NCBI GenBank assembly: GCA_030407315.1
Contig: JALQPE010001750.1
Coordinates: 16,638 to 80,637, forward strand
Direction: 5' to 3'
Length of the DNA stretch: 64,000 nucleotides
Source: Asparagopsis taxiformis
Taxonomy: Eukaryota; Rhodophyta; Florideophyceae; Bonnemaisoniales; Bonnemaisoniaceae
Shown: positions 63,378-64,000 of the stretch, one piece after another
Layout: each line of letters begins with the position of its first letter
How positions within the stretch are numbered: the stretch's first letter is position 1
Program-made: the position numbers and the translations under genes
Notes under the pieces: generated by a model
What the model was told of the DNA's origin: nothing
What the model saw: only the letters and a program-made list of their open reading frames with translations
Databases searched by the model: none

Positions 63378-63720
63378 GCTTACAGCCGAAGCCGTTACCA
63401 GGGTTCCTTACAGCAAAGTCATCGTAACGATGACTTTGCTGTAAGGAACCGTTCCTTGCAGTGGCCAAAGAATTTTTTACCGGGTAAAAATCAGCAAGAA
63501 ATTTTACCGGGTAAAAAATTGTGGCCGCTGTAATGATTTGCTTTCTTACAGCAAAGTCATCGTTACGATGACTTTGCTGTAAGAAAACGTTTCATTACAG
63601 CGGCCACAATTTTTTTACCCGGTAAAGAAATCATGGCTGCTGTAATGATTTGTTTCTTACAGCAAAGTCATCGTAACGATGACTTTGCTGTCAGCACCGC
63701 CGGAACTGCCAAAGCTGTAA
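63378..63720. repeat. Palindrome array III
   Basis: Three P1 copies at 63407-63445 (exact), 63545-63583 (exact) and 63656-63694 (one change), with P2 palindromes between, such as 63593-63647. The outer ends are inverted: GCTTACAGCCGAAGCCGTTA on the left and GCCAAAGCTGTAAGC on the right. Same layout as arrays I and II. Confidence 0.95.
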
Positions 63721-64000
63721 GCAGTCTGGCTTCACCTCTCCCCCATTTCTCACTCCGCCTTCAGCACCCAGCCTCTCTGGTGACGACTGACGCCTTTCGT
63801 TTCCCCCCTCACGCCCCCTCTCGCAATGAAATACTCGTCTATTACCACGATAGGCTACTCGTACTGCCGCCTTAATTTTCCTCTACACACACCCTCCCAT
63901 CCGTCTCTTCCGTACTACGATCTAGGCTATCCTACCTACGATTATAGTGTATAGTGAGTAGCTAGAGTCCTACTTATTGACGATATAGTGCACCGGAACC
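63721..64000. other. Window end
   Basis: No gene is recognised in the last 280 bases. Confidence 0.4.

Noticed and set aside
53662..63694. A CRISPR array, because of repeated palindromes at similar spacing.
   Set aside because: The spacers are themselves repeated palindromes, the context is eukaryotic and no cas gene is present.
53662..63694. Transcription terminators.
   Set aside because: Arms of 19 bp in clusters of three with no following T-run; eukaryotic context.

Overview
This is nuclear DNA of a eukaryote. The genes are mostly intronless and closely packed, a CCA1-like SHAQKYF MYB and a tandem ArsA/GET3 ATPase with a plastid-type leader suggest a photosynthetic lineage, and long gene-free stretches are filled with Ty3/Gypsy retrotransposons. 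A red alga of the florideophyte type (such as Chondrus) fits best. That is inference; nothing in the sequence proves the species.

Positions 1-22400 are a host gene island behind a probable old LTR (797-1880). In order it holds a SHAQKYF MYB factor, arginine deiminase, ribosomal protein uS3 (one intron), an unknown acidic protein, a Nudix hydrolase, a multi-pass membrane protein, a coiled-coil protein, the ESCRT-III subunit CHMP1, a fused double-domain ArsA/GET3 ATPase, mitochondrial-type ribosomal protein uL18 (one 75-bp intron) and an F-box protein. The only two introns I can define both lie in ribosomal protein genes.

Positions 22409-51837 are stacked mobile DNA. A piggyBac-type element has an intact 729-aa transposase and exact 18-bp inverted ends. 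Next come the decayed 3' half of Gypsy element A (minus strand), Gypsy B (plus strand; its RNase H gene is split by an 847-bp solo LTR with a 5-bp target duplication), and Gypsy C (plus strand; gag and pol open, 5' LTR about 809 bp, 3' LTR cut to 155 bp). B and C have the same 19-nt primer-binding site. All three Gypsy elements carry a long open frame in antisense orientation downstream of pol.

Positions 51838-64000 hold the most unusual part. A truncated, frameshifted transposase-like pseudogene is followed by two diverged copies of one gene system: a ParB-like (DGSHR motif) protein joined through a charged disordered linker to a 2-oxoglutarate/Fe(II) dioxygenase-like domain (HTD...H...R). 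Copy 1 (54785-57905) is nearly open; copy 2 (59289-63036) is broken by several frame changes. Arrays of a near-perfect 39-bp palindrome (ten copies in all), alternating with a second palindrome of about 55 bp, lie before, between and after the two copies. This arrangement suggests a mobile or selfish unit that recognises its own palindromic sites through a ParB-like protein and may oxidise a base or protein there. The function is hypothesis; the architecture and the repeats are visible directly.
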